DNA of 64,000 nt from an uncultured Prevotellaceae bacterium (GTDB lineage: Bacteria; Bacteroidota; Bacteroidia; Bacteroidales; Bacteroidaceae). The DNA lies in the NCBI GenBank assembly GCA_947176895.1, contig CAMWSK010000010.1, positions 1 to 64,000 of the forward strand, read 5' to 3'. Below the pieces are notes generated by a model. The model was given only the letters and a program-made list of their open reading frames with translations. It did no database searches and was not told the DNA's origin. Positions 15,759 through 26,126 of the stretch are shown here, piece by piece. Positions within the stretch are counted from its first letter, which is position 1. The number at the start of each line of letters is the position of its first letter. The translations under genes were made by a program, and so were the position numbers.

Positions 15759-18245
15759 ATGAAACAATTTTTCAAAGGTATCGCATGTATGCTGTTATGC
15801 CTGAGTGGCATGCCCATGCAGACCCATGCTGCCGCAGAGGCAGACAAGCCCGTAAAAGTGTTTGCACACCCCGACCGCATCCGTTATGACGGTTCCTGCA
15901 TGACCATCGACGGGAAAGACGTGTTCATCTACAGTGCCGCATTCCACTATTTCCGCTGCCCCGAGGAGCTGTGGAGAGACCGTTTCCGGAAAATCAAGGA
16001 GGCTGGCTTCAACACCGTGGAGACCTATGTACCCTGGAACTGGCACGAGCGAACCATGCCCCGCAACCTGAACGACAATTCCCATTTCAACTTTGCCGAC
16101 CTGCGCCGTTGGCTGAAGATGGCTCAGGAGGAGTTCGGCCTCTACACCATCGTACGCCCCGGCCCCTTCATCTGCGCCGAATATTCCGGCGGTGCCTATC
16201 CCCGTTGGCTGGCCAGGTTCCGCCCCGAGGGGTACGAGGATTTCTGGCTGCGCAGTGCCGATGAGCAACATATCCGATGGTCACAGCACTGGTTCGATGC
16301 CGTGTGCAAGGAGCTGGTGGACGAGCAGGTGACCCGCAAGCCACAGGGCGAAAAGGGCATCATCCTCATTCAGATTGAGAACGAATACAACCATCACGGG
16401 TGCGCCGGCAAGGAGAACCTGTTGCGTGCCCTGTACCGATCTGTGCGCAAGAGCGGTATGGACATCCCCGTGTTCACCTGCCTCACCAATGAATGCCGCG
16501 CCAGCAACGACAAGGAACTGTCGCAGGTGTTTGACAGCGACAACTACTACGTAGGTCTGAACTCGGCCCCCGACTGTGCCCACCGCATGGCCGACCTCCG
16601 TCGCCGCCAGCCCGACGCTCCCGGCATGGTCACGGAGCTGCAGGGCGGATGGTTCTCGCTGGTCACAGGCGGATTGAGCGAAGACAACTATTCCGACGCA
16701 CGCCACTTCAAGGCCGTGGGCCTGATGTCCATGCTGGGCGGTGCCACATCCATCAACTACTACATGTTCTTCGGTGGCACCCACCTGGCCGGCTGGGGTG
16801 CACGCGGAATGACCACCAGCTATGACTACAATGCCGCCATCCGCGAAAACGGTGCCGTGGGAGAGAAATACATGGAAGCGAAAGCCCTGGGCGAGTTTCT
16901 GAACGTCTACGGCCACAAGCTGTCGCGTGCCGAGGGCGGTCCCTGCGTACTGGAGGATGCGCCCAAGAACCTCTTCGGCGGTGTGCGTGTATCTGTGGAC
17001 GGCACACGCTTCGTCTTCCTGCACAACACCGACGACAAGCAGCCCATGAAGGGCACCGTGCGCGTGGTTCCAGGCAAGATGCAGCGCCCCTTGGAACCCA
17101 TGTACAACATCAACCAGCATGGCGAAAAAGTGCTGATAAAGTCTTCGGCCAAGGAAGATGAGGATTCGCTGGCCATGCCCGCCATCGAGGTGAGCTATGA
17201 CCTGCCCGCCCTGGGCTCTCAAGTGTTGGTCATTCCCGCAGATGCCCAGCCGGAACAAGGCGAATGGTGGCCCAGAAAGCAGGAAGCCGTCCGTCGCCCC
17301 GCCACGTTGCCCGCTCCCGTGCGCATAGCCACGGCACAGAAAAAGGAGGATGCCTATGACCGGGCCGACTGGAAATCTCTGCCCCGACTGGTTTCCCTGC
17401 CCGACATGGACATCAACGACTTCCGCTACAGCCTCTACCATAGCCGGGTACGCCTCACGGCCCGGCAAGCCCGTGACGAGAGATTTCTCCTGTTCAACAT
17501 GTACACACGCGACATCGTATCGGTGATTGTCAACGGGAAACCCGCCAAGCGCCTGTTCCCCGATTATGCCGACGCACAGAGCTGGACCACACGCGATTGC
17601 TTCTCACGCATCCGCCCTGATGAATATGACAACCGCTTCGATGTGAGCGGACTGCTGAAGAAGGGTGACAACGAGATTGTCGTTGCCTACGAAAATCTGG
17701 GTCATGCCCACGGCTACTTCCCCATGGAGGAACTGTCAGGCATCCGCGAAGCCGGCCTCTCGGTGAGCGAGTCCGCCATGAGCCACCCCCTGGAATGGGA
17801 GCTTGCCGCCGATGCCGCCGGCGTGACGGAGGGATGGAACCTGCCCGGTTTCAACCCGAAGAAATGGGAACAGATAAGCCTGGACACCACATGCAAGATA
17901 GAACGCAAGGGCAACGGCATACAGCCCAAGGGCACACAAGACGGTCTGTTCACCTGGTATCGCGTGGAATTTGGACTGCCCGCCCAGGAGGCCGGTGTAT
18001 GGATACCCTGGATGGCCCGCATCAACGCATCGGGCAACGGATACATGTGGCTCAACGGCCACAACATCGGTCGCCACTGGGAGGCCGGTCCGCAGCGCGA
18101 GTTCTTCCTGCCCGAATGCTGGTTGAAGTTCGGCGGCGAGAAAAACGTGCTGGTGATGGGTCTGCGTCAGACGGCCAACGGCGCCGTGCTCAACGCCATG
18201 GAGATTGCTCCTTATCCTGATGCCGCTGAAATAAGAACGAAGTAA
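15759..18245 (+). CDS. Exported GH35 beta-galactosidase
   Basis: The 828-residue protein has a Sec signal (IACMLLCLSGMPMQTHAAAEA). The GH35 TIM barrel (about residues 40-360) shows GPFICAEYSGGAYPRWL, the acid/base region ILIQIENEYNHHG, and the nucleophile region GMVTELQGGWFSLVTGG. Later beta-sandwich domains (about 500-815) include a jelly-roll galactose-binding-type end, GYMWLNGHNIGRHWEAGPQREFFLP. It should remove terminal beta-galactose from oligosaccharides in the periplasm. It is flanked by a promoter and a terminator and appears to be monocistronic. Its base composition is clearly GC-richer than the island just upstream. Confidence 0.9.
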   Translation: MKQFFKGIACMLLCLSGMPMQTHAAAEADKPVKVFAHPDRIRYDGSCMTIDGKDVFIYSAAFHYFRCPEELWRDRFRKIKEAGFNTVETYVPWNWHERTMPRNLNDNSHFNFADLRRWLKMAQEEFGLYTIVRPGPFICAEYSGGAYPRWLARFRPEGYEDFWLRSADEQHIRWSQHWFDAVCKELVDEQVTRKPQGEKGIILIQIENEYNHHGCAGKENLLRALYRSVRKSGMDIPVFTCLTNECRASNDKELSQVFDSDNYYVGLNSAPDCAHRMADLRRRQPDAPGMVTELQGGWFSLVTGGLSEDNYSDARHFKAVGLMSMLGGATSINYYMFFGGTHLAGWGARGMTTSYDYNAAIRENGAVGEKYMEAKALGEFLNVYGHKLSRAEGGPCVLEDAPKNLFGGVRVSVDGTRFVFLHNTDDKQPMKGTVRVVPGKMQRPLEPMYNINQHGEKVLIKSSAKEDEDSLAMPAIEVSYDLPALGSQVLVIPADAQPEQGEWWPRKQEAVRRPATLPAPVRIATAQKKEDAYDRADWKSLPRLVSLPDMDINDFRYSLYHSRVRLTARQARDERFLLFNMYTRDIVSVIVNGKPAKRLFPDYADAQSWTTRDCFSRIRPDEYDNRFDVSGLLKKGDNEIVVAYENLGHAHGYFPMEELSGIREAGLSVSESAMSHPLEWELAADAAGVTEGWNLPGFNPKKWEQISLDTTCKIERKGNGIQPKGTQDGLFTWYRVEFGLPAQEAGVWIPWMARINASGNGYMWLNGHNIGRHWEAGPQREFFLPECWLKFGGEKNVLVMGLRQTANGAVLNAMEIAPYPDAAEIRTK

Positions 18246-18264
18246 GTGTTTTTTCTTAGATGGG

Positions 18265-18300
18265 AAAGGGGGCCATACCCGCAAGGGTACGGCTCCCTTT
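18265..18300. terminator. Hairpin between GH35 gene and comF
   Basis: AAAGGGGGCCATACC (18265-18279) pairs with GGTACGGCTCCCTTT (18286-18300) with one G-T pair and one mismatch. It lies between convergent genes and probably serves both. Confidence 0.7.
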
Positions 18301-18358
18301 CTGTAATGTATCGGTGAAAACAAGTCGCGATGCGGTTACATCCGGATTCAAGGCGATA

Positions 18359-19078
18359 CTAATATGGCAGGCTCGTTCGCGCCACAGCCAGCGTGAGGAT
18401 ACTGAAACGAACATCAGGGTTTTCCTTCAAGATGGCTGTGGCCAAGGAGAGAAGCGTTGAACCGGTGGTCAGCACATCATCCACCAGCAACAAGTGTTTC
18501 GCCTCTGTTTTCCTCGAACGAAACGCGGCCTCCACATTCTTCTGCCTGTCGGCAGAGTCTCGATGAGTCTGCGTTCCGGTGAAACGATGGCGGCGAACCA
18601 ATCCCGACATCATGGGGATGCCCGTGACGCGACTGACGCCCCGGGCCAGCATGGCGCTCTGATTATATCCCCGTTGCCACCAACGTCGCCAATGAAGCGG
18701 AGTGGGTACGACACCGTCTACACCTTGGAAGAAACCTTTAGAAAGGAGCTGCACAGCCATCGCCTCACCCATCACCTCGCCGATATGGCAAAGATGGCCA
18801 TACTTCAACTTCATCAACAACGGAAAGCTGAGTGATTCGCGGCTGTAATAAACATGGGAATAAGCGGCCTCCACAGGCAGACGCCCCCAAAAGAGACGGG
18901 CAACGACGTTGTCATACACATCGGAGATATGGGTATAGGGCAGCAACAGCAAACATCGCGCACACAACAATGTTTCGCCCGCGCTCAGTGTCCGGTTGCA
19001 ACAGGGACAAAGGCGCGGGACAAACAAATCGAGCGTCGCGGCCGCATAACGCCGTAGGAAAGAGGAACCATGCGGCAT
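18359..19078 (-). CDS. comF: ComF-family phosphoribosyltransferase-like protein
   Basis: The 239-residue protein has an N-terminal Cys cluster (CPCCNRTL and CARC), a middle segment VVPTPLHWRRWWQRGYNQSAMLARGVS, and the PRPP-binding loop HLLLVDDVLTTGST. This is the full set of ComF/GntX features. ComF proteins are needed for natural transformation in some species, acting on incoming single-stranded DNA, but are widespread in non-competent bacteria too. It lies 10 bases downstream of the PurF-like gene and is probably co-transcribed with it. Confidence 0.88.
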   Translation of the reverse strand: MPHGSSFLRRYAAATLDLFVPRLCPCCNRTLSAGETLLCARCLLLLPYTHISDVYDNVVARLFWGRLPVEAAYSHVYYSRESLSFPLLMKLKYGHLCHIGEVMGEAMAVQLLSKGFFQGVDGVVPTPLHWRRWWQRGYNQSAMLARGVSRVTGIPMMSGLVRRHRFTGTQTHRDSADRQKNVEAAFRSRKTEAKHLLLVDDVLTTGSTLLSLATAILKENPDVRFSILTLAVARTSLPY

Positions 19079-19088
19079 TGTGGCACGC

Positions 19089-20501
19089 TTAGAAGTGGCT
19101 GCTGCCGTCGAAACAATGGGTGCAAAGCTTTTCTTTGGGCAATCCGATTGCCTTCACCAAGTCCTCCAACTTGGCAAAACGAAGGGTGGTCAGGCCCAAA
19201 CGGCTGCGAATCTCATCCACCATTCTGTTATATTGTGGCGAACCGGTCCGGGCATACAACTCGAGATTCTTGTCGGAATCGCCCTCCAAGTCGGCAATGA
19301 TACGGCGGGAAATCAATTCCATGTCGCTCTTGCTGCTTGAGAAATTGATGAAAGGACAGCCATAAATCAGCGGGGGACATGCGATGCGCATGTGCACCTC
19401 CTTGGCTCCCCCCTCAAACAGCACCTTCACATTATCGCGCAACTGCGTGCCTCGCACAATGCTGTCATCGCAGAACAGCAGACGCTTGTCGCGAAGCATG
19501 GCCCGATTGGGTATCAATTTCATCTTGGCCACCAACGAGCGCATCTCCTGATTGGCGGGGGTGAAACTGCGGGGCCACGTGGGTGTGTACTTGGAAATGG
19601 CACGCATATAAGGTTTTTTCATTCCTTCGGCATAACCTAAGGCCATACCCACGCCACTGTCGGGAATACCGCATACGCTGTCAACTTCAGTGTCGTCGGC
19701 CTCACCCATCAGGCGACCGCTCTCAAAACGCACCTGCTCCACGTTGCGGTCCTCATAGTTACTGGTGGGAAAACCATAGTAAACCCACAAGAAAGAACAC
19801 ACCTGCATCTCCTGATTGGCGGGACGAAGAATCTGCTCTCCCGTAGCATCGAACTTCACGATTTCGCCGGGACCAAGGAAACGTTCGGTCTGATAGCCCA
19901 AATTGGCAAAAGCGCTATCCTCGCTGGTGGCGGCAATGGCGCCGTCTTTTCTTCCCAGAACGATGGGTGTACGCCCCCACTGGTCCCGCGCCGCGATGAT
20001 GCCGTCATCGGTAAGAATGAGCATGCTTACCGAACCTTTCACATGACGGAAAACATTCTCGATACCTTCCCGGAAAGTTTTACCCTGAATAATCAGCAAT
20101 GCTATCAGTTCAGTCTGGTTGATTCCCTGTCCGGAAAGTTCGGCAAAATGCTGGTTCTTGCTTAAAATCTGTTCGGCAAGCTCCTGCAGATTGACAATCT
20201 TGGCCACGGTGGTGATAGAGAAACGGCCTAAATGACTGCTTATGACAAGAGGCTGGGAGTCGGTATCGCTAATCACACCTATGGCCGACTGCGAGCCGCT
20301 GAACTTAACCAATTCCGGCTCGAACTTCGTGCGGAAATAAGAATTCTCCAAATTGTGGATGGAACGAATAAAGACTTTCTTTTCAGCATTATAACTGACA
20401 ATGCCTCCGCGTCGGGTACCCATGTGTGAATTATAGTCGGTGCCATAAAAGACATCCGCCACACAACTTTGCTGACTAACTACGCCAAAAAAACCTCCCA
20501 T
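19089..20501 (-). CDS. Amidophosphoribosyltransferase (PurF)-like protein without the N-terminal Cys
   Basis: The 470-residue protein has an N-terminal Ntn-hydrolase-like domain (about residues 1-235) and a C-terminal phosphoribosyltransferase domain with LLFCDDSIVRGTQL (PRPP loop) and PDSGVGMALGYAEGM. Both are PurF hallmarks. Canonical PurF has CGxFGI at the mature N-terminus, the Cys being the glutamine-hydrolysing nucleophile. Here the aligned stretch is MGGFFGVV, so that Cys is Gly, and the usual QHRGQ is TRRGG. The nearest Cys is residue 13. It may use free ammonia or have a different role. The start at 20501 is supported by a promoter box at 20535-20542. Confidence 0.78.
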   Translation of the reverse strand: MGGFFGVVSQQSCVADVFYGTDYNSHMGTRRGGIVSYNAEKKVFIRSIHNLENSYFRTKFEPELVKFSGSQSAIGVISDTDSQPLVISSHLGRFSITTVAKIVNLQELAEQILSKNQHFAELSGQGINQTELIALLIIQGKTFREGIENVFRHVKGSVSMLILTDDGIIAARDQWGRTPIVLGRKDGAIAATSEDSAFANLGYQTERFLGPGEIVKFDATGEQILRPANQEMQVCSFLWVYYGFPTSNYEDRNVEQVRFESGRLMGEADDTEVDSVCGIPDSGVGMALGYAEGMKKPYMRAISKYTPTWPRSFTPANQEMRSLVAKMKLIPNRAMLRDKRLLFCDDSIVRGTQLRDNVKVLFEGGAKEVHMRIACPPLIYGCPFINFSSSKSDMELISRRIIADLEGDSDKNLELYARTGSPQYNRMVDEIRSRLGLTTLRFAKLEDLVKAIGLPKEKLCTHCFDGSSHF

Positions 20502-20534
20502 AAGATAACAGAATATGCTTTTGTTTTCGCTCCG

Positions 20535-20542
20535 CAAAGGTA
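20535..20542 (-). promoter_or_regulatory. -7 promoter box of the PurF-like/comF operon
   Basis: The minus strand reads TACCTTTG. The leader to the ATG at 20501 would be about 30 bases. Confidence 0.5.
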
Positions 20543-20582
20543 CGAAAATTCACTTTAAAAGCGCACATAACCCTATAAAAAA

Positions 20583-20616
20583 CGTCTGTGCAGGAATCGG
20601 ATTTCCCACACAGACG
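20583..20616 (-). terminator. Terminator of the secA-side transcript
   Basis: CGTCTGTG (20583-20590) pairs with CACAGACG (20609-20616), with a smaller inner stem GGAA/TTCC. On the minus strand it is followed by TTTTTT (20580-20575). Confidence 0.75.
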
Positions 20617-20644
20617 CTCTTATTTTTCTGATAACCTGTGGACG

Positions 20645-21082
20645 TTATTCCTCCATCAGCCGACGAAAGAAGTCGTCCAAATCCTTTTCAAAGCCATCTA
20701 ACAACCTGCCGGACAATATCATGGTTTCGTCGTCCACCAAGTAGATGTCGCGAAGGGTCTCATGATCCTCATCCACCAACACGAAACAGAACGGGTGCAT
20801 AACGGGCATTTTTTCTATCACGTCCCGGCGCAGGTGCTCCAGACATTGGCGTATCTGCTCGGCGGCAGAGTCGTAGAAACCCTCGTCATGACCTATCCAT
20901 TGTTCCACGACGCAACGCGTCAGTTCTTCGTCATCGTCATTGAACACCAGCAGTTCTCCTGACTCGGGCTTCACCTGAAGATGAATGTCCGTAAGCACGG
21001 GAACTTCTGCCGAGGAGAATTTGTCGGCCACTTTGCGAATGACTCTTTCTATTTGCTGAATGGTTTGCGCTGTCAGATTCAT
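20645..21082 (-). CDS. Conserved hypothetical protein
   Basis: The 145-residue acidic protein starts MNLTAQTIQQIERVIRKVADKFSS and ends DGFEKDLDDFFRRLMEE. It has no signal peptide and no membrane segment. The middle (VLTDIHLQVKPESGELLVFNDDDEELTRCVVEQWIG) looks like an alternating beta/alpha small domain. I do not recognise a family. It lies 36 bases downstream of secA on the same strand and is followed by a terminator, so it is probably the last gene of that transcript. Confidence 0.65.
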   Translation of the reverse strand: MNLTAQTIQQIERVIRKVADKFSSAEVPVLTDIHLQVKPESGELLVFNDDDEELTRCVVEQWIGHDEGFYDSAAEQIRQCLEHLRRDVIEKMPVMHPFCFVLVDEDHETLRDIYLVDDETMILSGRLLDGFEKDLDDFFRRLMEE

Positions 21083-21117
21083 GGCTTTATATTATCTTTA
21101 TACAAGGTGTTATCTGT

Positions 21118-24100
21118 TTACAGGTTCTGGCCGTGACAATTCTTAAACTTCTTACCACTGCCACAAGGACAAGGCTCGTTGCGTCCGGGCAATTTCTGAG
21201 CCTGCGCGGGCATTGCCGGACGTGCCTCTCGCGTATCTCGGCTGGCGGCTTCCTTCTGAGCGGGGTCGGTGGTATCCACGCGACTCTCGGTGTACTGAGG
21301 CTGGGGAGTGGGCACCTCACGTTGGCGGGGAGCCTGAGGTGCCTCCAACTCGGGCACCTGACCACGCATGAGCACACTGATGGTGCGATTGTTAATCTTA
21401 TCCACCATGTCGTCAAACAACTTCACGCTCTCCAACTTGAAAATCAAAAGAGGATCTTTCTGCTCATAGCTGGCATTCTGCACCGAATGCTTCAGTTCAT
21501 CCAGCAGACGAAGGTTCTCTTTCCAGGCCTCATCGATGGTGTGCAACAGGATGGTCTTCTCGAAGGCCACCACCACGTTCTGCCCTTCAGTGTCGAAAAT
21601 ATCCTGTGTGTTGACCATGATACGGTACATGTTGCGGCCATCCACGATGGGCACTCCAATCTTTTCATAGATTTGTGCGTCGGGCATCTCGGAAATTTTC
21701 TTCAAAAGCTGATAGATATCGTTGGCTATCATCGTTGTCTTCTGCTTGAAGCGCTCCATCACACGAACATAAACCTCCTCTGTGATGGCTTCCATCTTGC
21801 CGGACTCCAACTTCTCCTGCGTGAGCGGGAATTCCATGGCAAAGAGCTGAAGGAAGCCTTCCTTGCAAGCCTGATAGTCTCGATTGGCAAGAATGGTGGC
21901 CACGCGATTCCAAATCATGTCGGCGATGTCCATACCGATGCGCTCACCCATCAGGGCATGACGACGCTTTTCATAGATAACGGTACGCTGACGATTCATC
22001 ACATCATCATATTCCAACAGACGCTTGCGAACGCCAAAGTGATTCTCCTCCACCTTCTTTTGGGCACGCTCGATACTGTTTGAAATCATATTATGCTCAA
22101 TCATCTCGCCATCCTTGAAGCCCAACCGGTCCATCACGCGGGCGATGCGCTCACTGGCAAACAGACGCATCAATTTATCTTCCAAAGAAACGAAGAACAC
22201 ACTGCTGCCGGGATCACCCTGACGACCGGAACGTCCGCGCAACTGGCGGTCCACACGACGGCTCTCGTGCCGTTCCGTTCCGATGATGGCCAAGCCGCCG
22301 GCAGCCTTCACTGCATCGGACAACTTGATATCGGTACCACGACCGGCCATGTTGGTGGCTATGGTCACCGCACCCAGCATACCTTGTTTCTCCACCCGGT
22401 TACCCTGTTCGTCCTCCACGAAATATGTGCCCATGGAACTTTGACCGGCCAACGCCACGATGTCGGCCTCCTTCTGGTGAAGCTTGGCATTCAACACTTG
22501 GTGAGGAATCTTGCGCATCGACAGCATCTTGGAGAGCATCTCGCTAATCTCCACGCTGGTGGTGCCCACCAAGACGGGACGACCGCTGTTGCGCATCTTC
22601 TCCACTTCCTGTATCACAGCCTTATACTTCTCGCGCTGGGTCTTATACACGCGGTCATTCATGTCCACACGGGCAATGGGACGGTTGGTGGGAATCTCCA
22701 CCACATCCAATTTATAAATGTCCCAGAACTCGCCGGCCTCGGTAATAGCCGTACCGGTCATACCCGAGAGCTTGTGGTACATGCGGAAATAGTTCTGCAG
22801 TGTGATCGTGGCAAATGTTTGTGTGGCAGCCTGCACCTTCACATGCTCCTTGGCCTCCACGGCCTGGTGCAAGCCATCGCTCCATCGTCTGCCCTCCATG
22901 ATACGGCCGGTCTGCTCATCCACGATTTTCACCTCACCGTCCATAATCACGTATTCCTCGTTGAGGTTGAACATGGCATAAGCCTTGAGCAACTGCTGTA
23001 ACGTATGCACACGCTCGCTCTTGACGGCATATTCCGTGAAGAGTTTGTCTTTCTTTTCCAGACGCTCCTCCTCACTCATCTCGGCACCCTCGATTTCGCT
23101 CATCAGGGCCGTGATGTCGGGCAGGATAAACAAATGGGAATCATTCACCTGCGATGCCAGCCATTCGTTACCTTTGTCGGTGAGGTCAACGCTGTTTTGC
23201 TTCTCCTCCACCACGAAATAAAGGGGAGCGACAGCTTCGGGCATACGCCTGTTGTTGTTCTCCATATAAATTTCCTCCGTCTTCAGCATACCGGCCTTGA
23301 TTCCCGGTTCAGAGAGGAACTTAATCAAAGGTTTGTTCTTTGGCAAGGCTTTATGGCTGCGATAGAGAGCAAGAAAACCTTTCTCCAGCAGTTCTTTGTC
23401 TCCGCTCTCGGTGGCGGCTGCAATCTGCTGTTTCGCTTCGGCGAGCAATTGAGTGGCCAACTGGCGCTGCACACCCACAAGTTTCTCTACCAAGGGCTGG
23501 TATTCCTCGAACTGCTGCACATCACCCTTGGGAACAGGTCCGGATATGATAAGAGGTGTGCGGGCATCGTCGATGAGCACGGAATCCACCTCATCCACGA
23601 TGGCATAGTTATGAGCACGCTGCACCAAGTCCTGAGGATCGGTAGCCATGTTGTCGCGCAGGTAGTCAAAGCCGAACTCATTGTTCGTACCGAAGGTGAT
23701 GTCGGCCAGATAAGCCTGGCGACGCTCGTCGCTGTTGGGACGGTGCTTGTCAATACAATCCACGCTAAGGCCATGGAACATGTAGAGGGGACCCATCCAC
23801 TCGGAGTCACGTTTGGCCAGGTAGTCGTTCACCGTCACCACATGAACACCATTGCCGGTAAGAGCATTCAGGAAAACACTCAATGTGGCAACCAGTGTCT
23901 TACCCTCACCCGTAGCCATCTCGGCAATCTTACCCTGATGCAGCACGGTACCGCCAAAAAGCTGGACATCATAATGCACCATGTTCCACTGCATATCATT
24001 GCCTCCGGCTACCCAATGGTTGTGGTAGACAGCCTTGTCGCCGTCAATGTCAACAAAATCGTGCGAGGCAGCCAGATTGCGATCGAAGTCATTGGCAGTC

Positions 24101-24486
24101 ACCACCACATCACCTTGCTTCGTGAAACGCTCGGCTGTACTCTTCACGATGGCGAAAGCCACGGGGCGCACCTCGTCAAGTGCTTTCTCCAGCACCTCCA
24201 GCACATCCTTCTCCAATTTGTCCACCTGAGCAAACAAAGGAGCACGGTCCTGCAATTCCGTCTGCTCAATCTTGGCCTTAATATCGGCAATCTGTTGTCT
24301 CAACTCGGCGGGAGCCTCCTGAACTTGTTTGCGGATGGCAGCCGAACGCTGGCGCAACTCATCATTACTCAGAGCTTGTATTTCGGGATAAACGGCTTTC
24401 ACCTCCTCCACCAAAGGCTGAATGGCCTTCATATCACGAGAGGCTTTGTTACCGAATATCGAACTCAGAAAATTTATAAAACTCAT
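21118..24486 (-). CDS. secA: Preprotein translocase ATPase SecA
   Basis: The 1122-residue protein carries the SecA set: Walker [14 protein letters not shown], the DEAD-like box [27 protein letters not shown] and [12 protein letters not shown] of the second motor domain, and a C-terminal zinc site [19 protein letters not shown] for SecB/ribosome contact. It drives Sec-dependent export through SecYEG. It is longer than the roughly 900 residues of the E. coli protein, as is usual in Bacteroidota, with an insertion after NBD1 and a Pro/Gln-rich linker before the zinc site. The start [18 protein letters not shown] at 24486 is the normal SecA N-terminus. Confidence 0.97.
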   Translation of the reverse strand: MSFINFLSSIFGNKASRDMKAIQPLVEEVKAVYPEIQALSNDELRQRSAAIRKQVQEAPAELRQQIADIKAKIEQTELQDRAPLFAQVDKLEKDVLEVLEKALDEVRPVAFAIVKSTAERFTKQGDVVVTANDFDRNLAASHDFVDIDGDKAVYHNHWVAGGNDMQWNMVHYDVQLFGGTVLHQGKIAEMATGEGKTLVATLSVFLNALTGNGVHVVTVNDYLAKRDSEWMGPLYMFHGLSVDCIDKHRPNSDERRQAYLADITFGTNNEFGFDYLRDNMATDPQDLVQRAHNYAIVDEVDSVLIDDARTPLIISGPVPKGDVQQFEEYQPLVEKLVGVQRQLATQLLAEAKQQIAAATESGDKELLEKGFLALYRSHKALPKNKPLIKFLSEPGIKAGMLKTEEIYMENNNRRMPEAVAPLYFVVEEKQNSVDLTDKGNEWLASQVNDSHLFILPDITALMSEIEGAEMSEEERLEKKDKLFTEYAVKSERVHTLQQLLKAYAMFNLNEEYVIMDGEVKIVDEQTGRIMEGRRWSDGLHQAVEAKEHVKVQAATQTFATITLQNYFRMYHKLSGMTGTAITEAGEFWDIYKLDVVEIPTNRPIARVDMNDRVYKTQREKYKAVIQEVEKMRNSGRPVLVGTTSVEISEMLSKMLSMRKIPHQVLNAKLHQKEADIVALAGQSSMGTYFVEDEQGNRVEKQGMLGAVTIATNMAGRGTDIKLSDAVKAAGGLAIIGTERHESRRVDRQLRGRSGRQGDPGSSVFFVSLEDKLMRLFASERIARVMDRLGFKDGEMIEHNMISNSIERAQKKVEENHFGVRKRLLEYDDVMNRQRTVIYEKRRHALMGERIGMDIADMIWNRVATILANRDYQACKEGFLQLFAMEFPLTQEKLESGKMEAITEEVYVRVMERFKQKTTMIANDIYQLLKKISEMPDAQIYEKIGVPIVDGRNMYRIMVNTQDIFDTEGQNVVVAFEKTILLHTIDEAWKENLRLLDELKHSVQNASYEQKDPLLIFKLESVKLFDDMVDKINNRTISVLMRGQVPELEAPQAPRQREVPTPQPQYTESRVDTTDPAQKEAASRDTREARPAMPAQAQKLPGRNEPCPCGSGKKFKNCHGQNL

Positions 24487-24530
24487 ATTTTGTCTTGTAT
24501 TATCTTTGTTATAATAAAATGGTATAAAGA

Positions 24531-26126
24531 TTAGTCGTTTGTCAATGTGAGGGGCGATGCGCCACATGCATTCGGTGCCCGTATACGCATGTGGGCTCCC
24601 AAGGTGGGTGCCAACCGATCAATCTCTACAGGAGTGTTTATGATTTGCCTGTCAACCCCTGTTCCCATGAAGATGAGGGGAAAGGCCAAGAAAGACTCAC
24701 GCTGCAACGTGCGTTCGCCTGTGGTCTCATTTATCAGATGCCATCCCGATGCCACCTCAACGATGATATCACCTGAGCGGGAAAGGTTAAACGCATTACG
24801 CAACCTCTCCATCTGGGCAGAGGAGCCTCTTTGCAACAACTGTTGCGAGGTGTAGACATCACGCACGCCACTGAGCCGGCTCAAGAAGGCCGCACTGCGA
24901 TCCATCAAATCGTTCAGGTTGATGGCCTTCTGTTCCACCTGCTTCAGGTTGAGGTAAATCTGGTTACCCAAGCATGTCTCAACGTACTGCCCCTGTCCGT
25001 AGACAGCCGTGAGATACATGTTCAGCAGCATCTGTGCACGAGTGATATTGAACTCACCCGACGGGATACGATATTTCGACAGGTCGGCATCCTGCTGGTC
25101 GGCATCGGCATATCCGGTGCCCGTGACCACAAACAGCACACGGTCCTTGCCCACCTTTTCTTCCACACTTTGAATAAGCAAGGCCAACTGCTCGTCCAGA
25201 CGCACATAAGTGTCCTGCAGTTCCATGGGCGCCCTGTTCATTGCCTGATGGTCATAGTTGCCCGCATAATAGGTGATGCTGAGGAAATCGCTGACAGCAT
25301 CGTTGCCCATCAGGGTGTTGGCCAACACGTGCCTGGCGAAACGCGTCACCTCTTCATTCACCAAAGCGCTGGCTTTAAACAAGCGGAAACAACGGTCGCC
25401 CTTAAACTTATGGCTGAAAGGTTTGTGTGCGCCGCCACTCAGAAAATAATCGTACTGACCCGTCAAGTCGCCGGATGGTGTCCACTGAAGTTTTCCGATG
25501 TTATCCGAGAGCCGATAAGTGCTTTCATAATAAGAAAGCCACGCAGGCGCAGGGCCGTAATAGCTTGACGTGCTCCATGCGCCCGTATCGTCGTTGATCC
25601 AAAAACCGCCGTCGGCAGCATGGCCGGCGCTCAGCACGGCAGCATCACGATTGGGCGCTATGGCATAGACCAAGGCCTTGCCCCCCGTGCCCACTTTCAG
25701 TTCATCGCTGATAGTGCTCACGCTCAGGTTGGCCGCTGAGCTCTGTTCCGTCGTCTGCACACCCTGACATTGCCGGTCATCGACGCAGAAGACGGGCTGC
25801 AAGGTCTGACGGTCGAGCCATCGTTGCCCCACAACGCCATGCTCGTAAGGCGAGGTGCCGGTCATCAGGGTGGCCACAGCACTGGCCCGGTCAGGATTCA
25901 GAAAAGGATATTCGGCTTGGGTGTAGACACGTCCGTCGGTCATAAGCCGCACGAAACCGCCCGGACCGTAGAGGGGCATGAATGCCTGCAAACAATCATT
26001 ACGCAGCTGATCGATAACCACATTGACCACCAGCCGTGGCACTTGTGGTGCCACCTGCCCGTTCATCTCCATCACGGCCAGCAAGGCCACGAGGGAAGTC
26101 AGGAATCGGTGTCGGTTAGATGTCAT
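24531..26126 (-). CDS. Alkaline-phosphatase-fold exported protein, catalytic residues apparently lost
   Basis: The 531-residue protein has a Sec signal ([16 protein letters not shown]) and the alkaline phosphatase/PafA family layout: [12 protein letters not shown] at the first metal site, then [29 protein letters not shown]. In active PafA-type enzymes that second stretch reads roughly T-x-PGHAS...TGT-x-P...HGI with a Thr nucleophile. Here Thr and the Gly-His are replaced (LNPDRA). The later metal motif (usually TADHG) reads [10 protein letters not shown]. It may bind a ligand or use another chemistry, and similar residues may be conserved in Bacteroidales relatives. It overlaps the DUF4105 gene by 4 bases and sits 44 bases before secA. 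Confidence 0.78.
   Translation of the reverse strand: MTSNRHRFLTSLVALLAVMEMNGQVAPQVPRLVVNVVIDQLRNDCLQAFMPLYGPGGFVRLMTDGRVYTQAEYPFLNPDRASAVATLMTGTSPYEHGVVGQRWLDRQTLQPVFCVDDRQCQGVQTTEQSSAANLSVSTISDELKVGTGGKALVYAIAPNRDAAVLSAGHAADGGFWINDDTGAWSTSSYYGPAPAWLSYYESTYRLSDNIGKLQWTPSGDLTGQYDYFLSGGAHKPFSHKFKGDRCFRLFKASALVNEEVTRFARHVLANTLMGNDAVSDFLSITYYAGNYDHQAMNRAPMELQDTYVRLDEQLALLIQSVEEKVGKDRVLFVVTGTGYADADQQDADLSKYRIPSGEFNITRAQMLLNMYLTAVYGQGQYVETCLGNQIYLNLKQVEQKAINLNDLMDRSAAFLSRLSGVRDVYTSQQLLQRGSSAQMERLRNAFNLSRSGDIIVEVASGWHLINETTGERTLQRESFLAFPLIFMGTGVDRQIINTPVEIDRLAPTLGAHMRIRAPNACGASPLTLTND

Noticed and set aside
16281-17468. 395-codon open frame antisense to the GH35 gene
   Set aside because: Low-complexity Gly/His/Val-rich product. 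The GH35 catalytic motifs on the plus strand are clear.
23005-24534. Long open frame (509 codons) on the plus strand
   Set aside because: It lies antisense to secA, is His/Leu-rich with no recognisable domain, and reflects codon bias of the real gene on the other strand.
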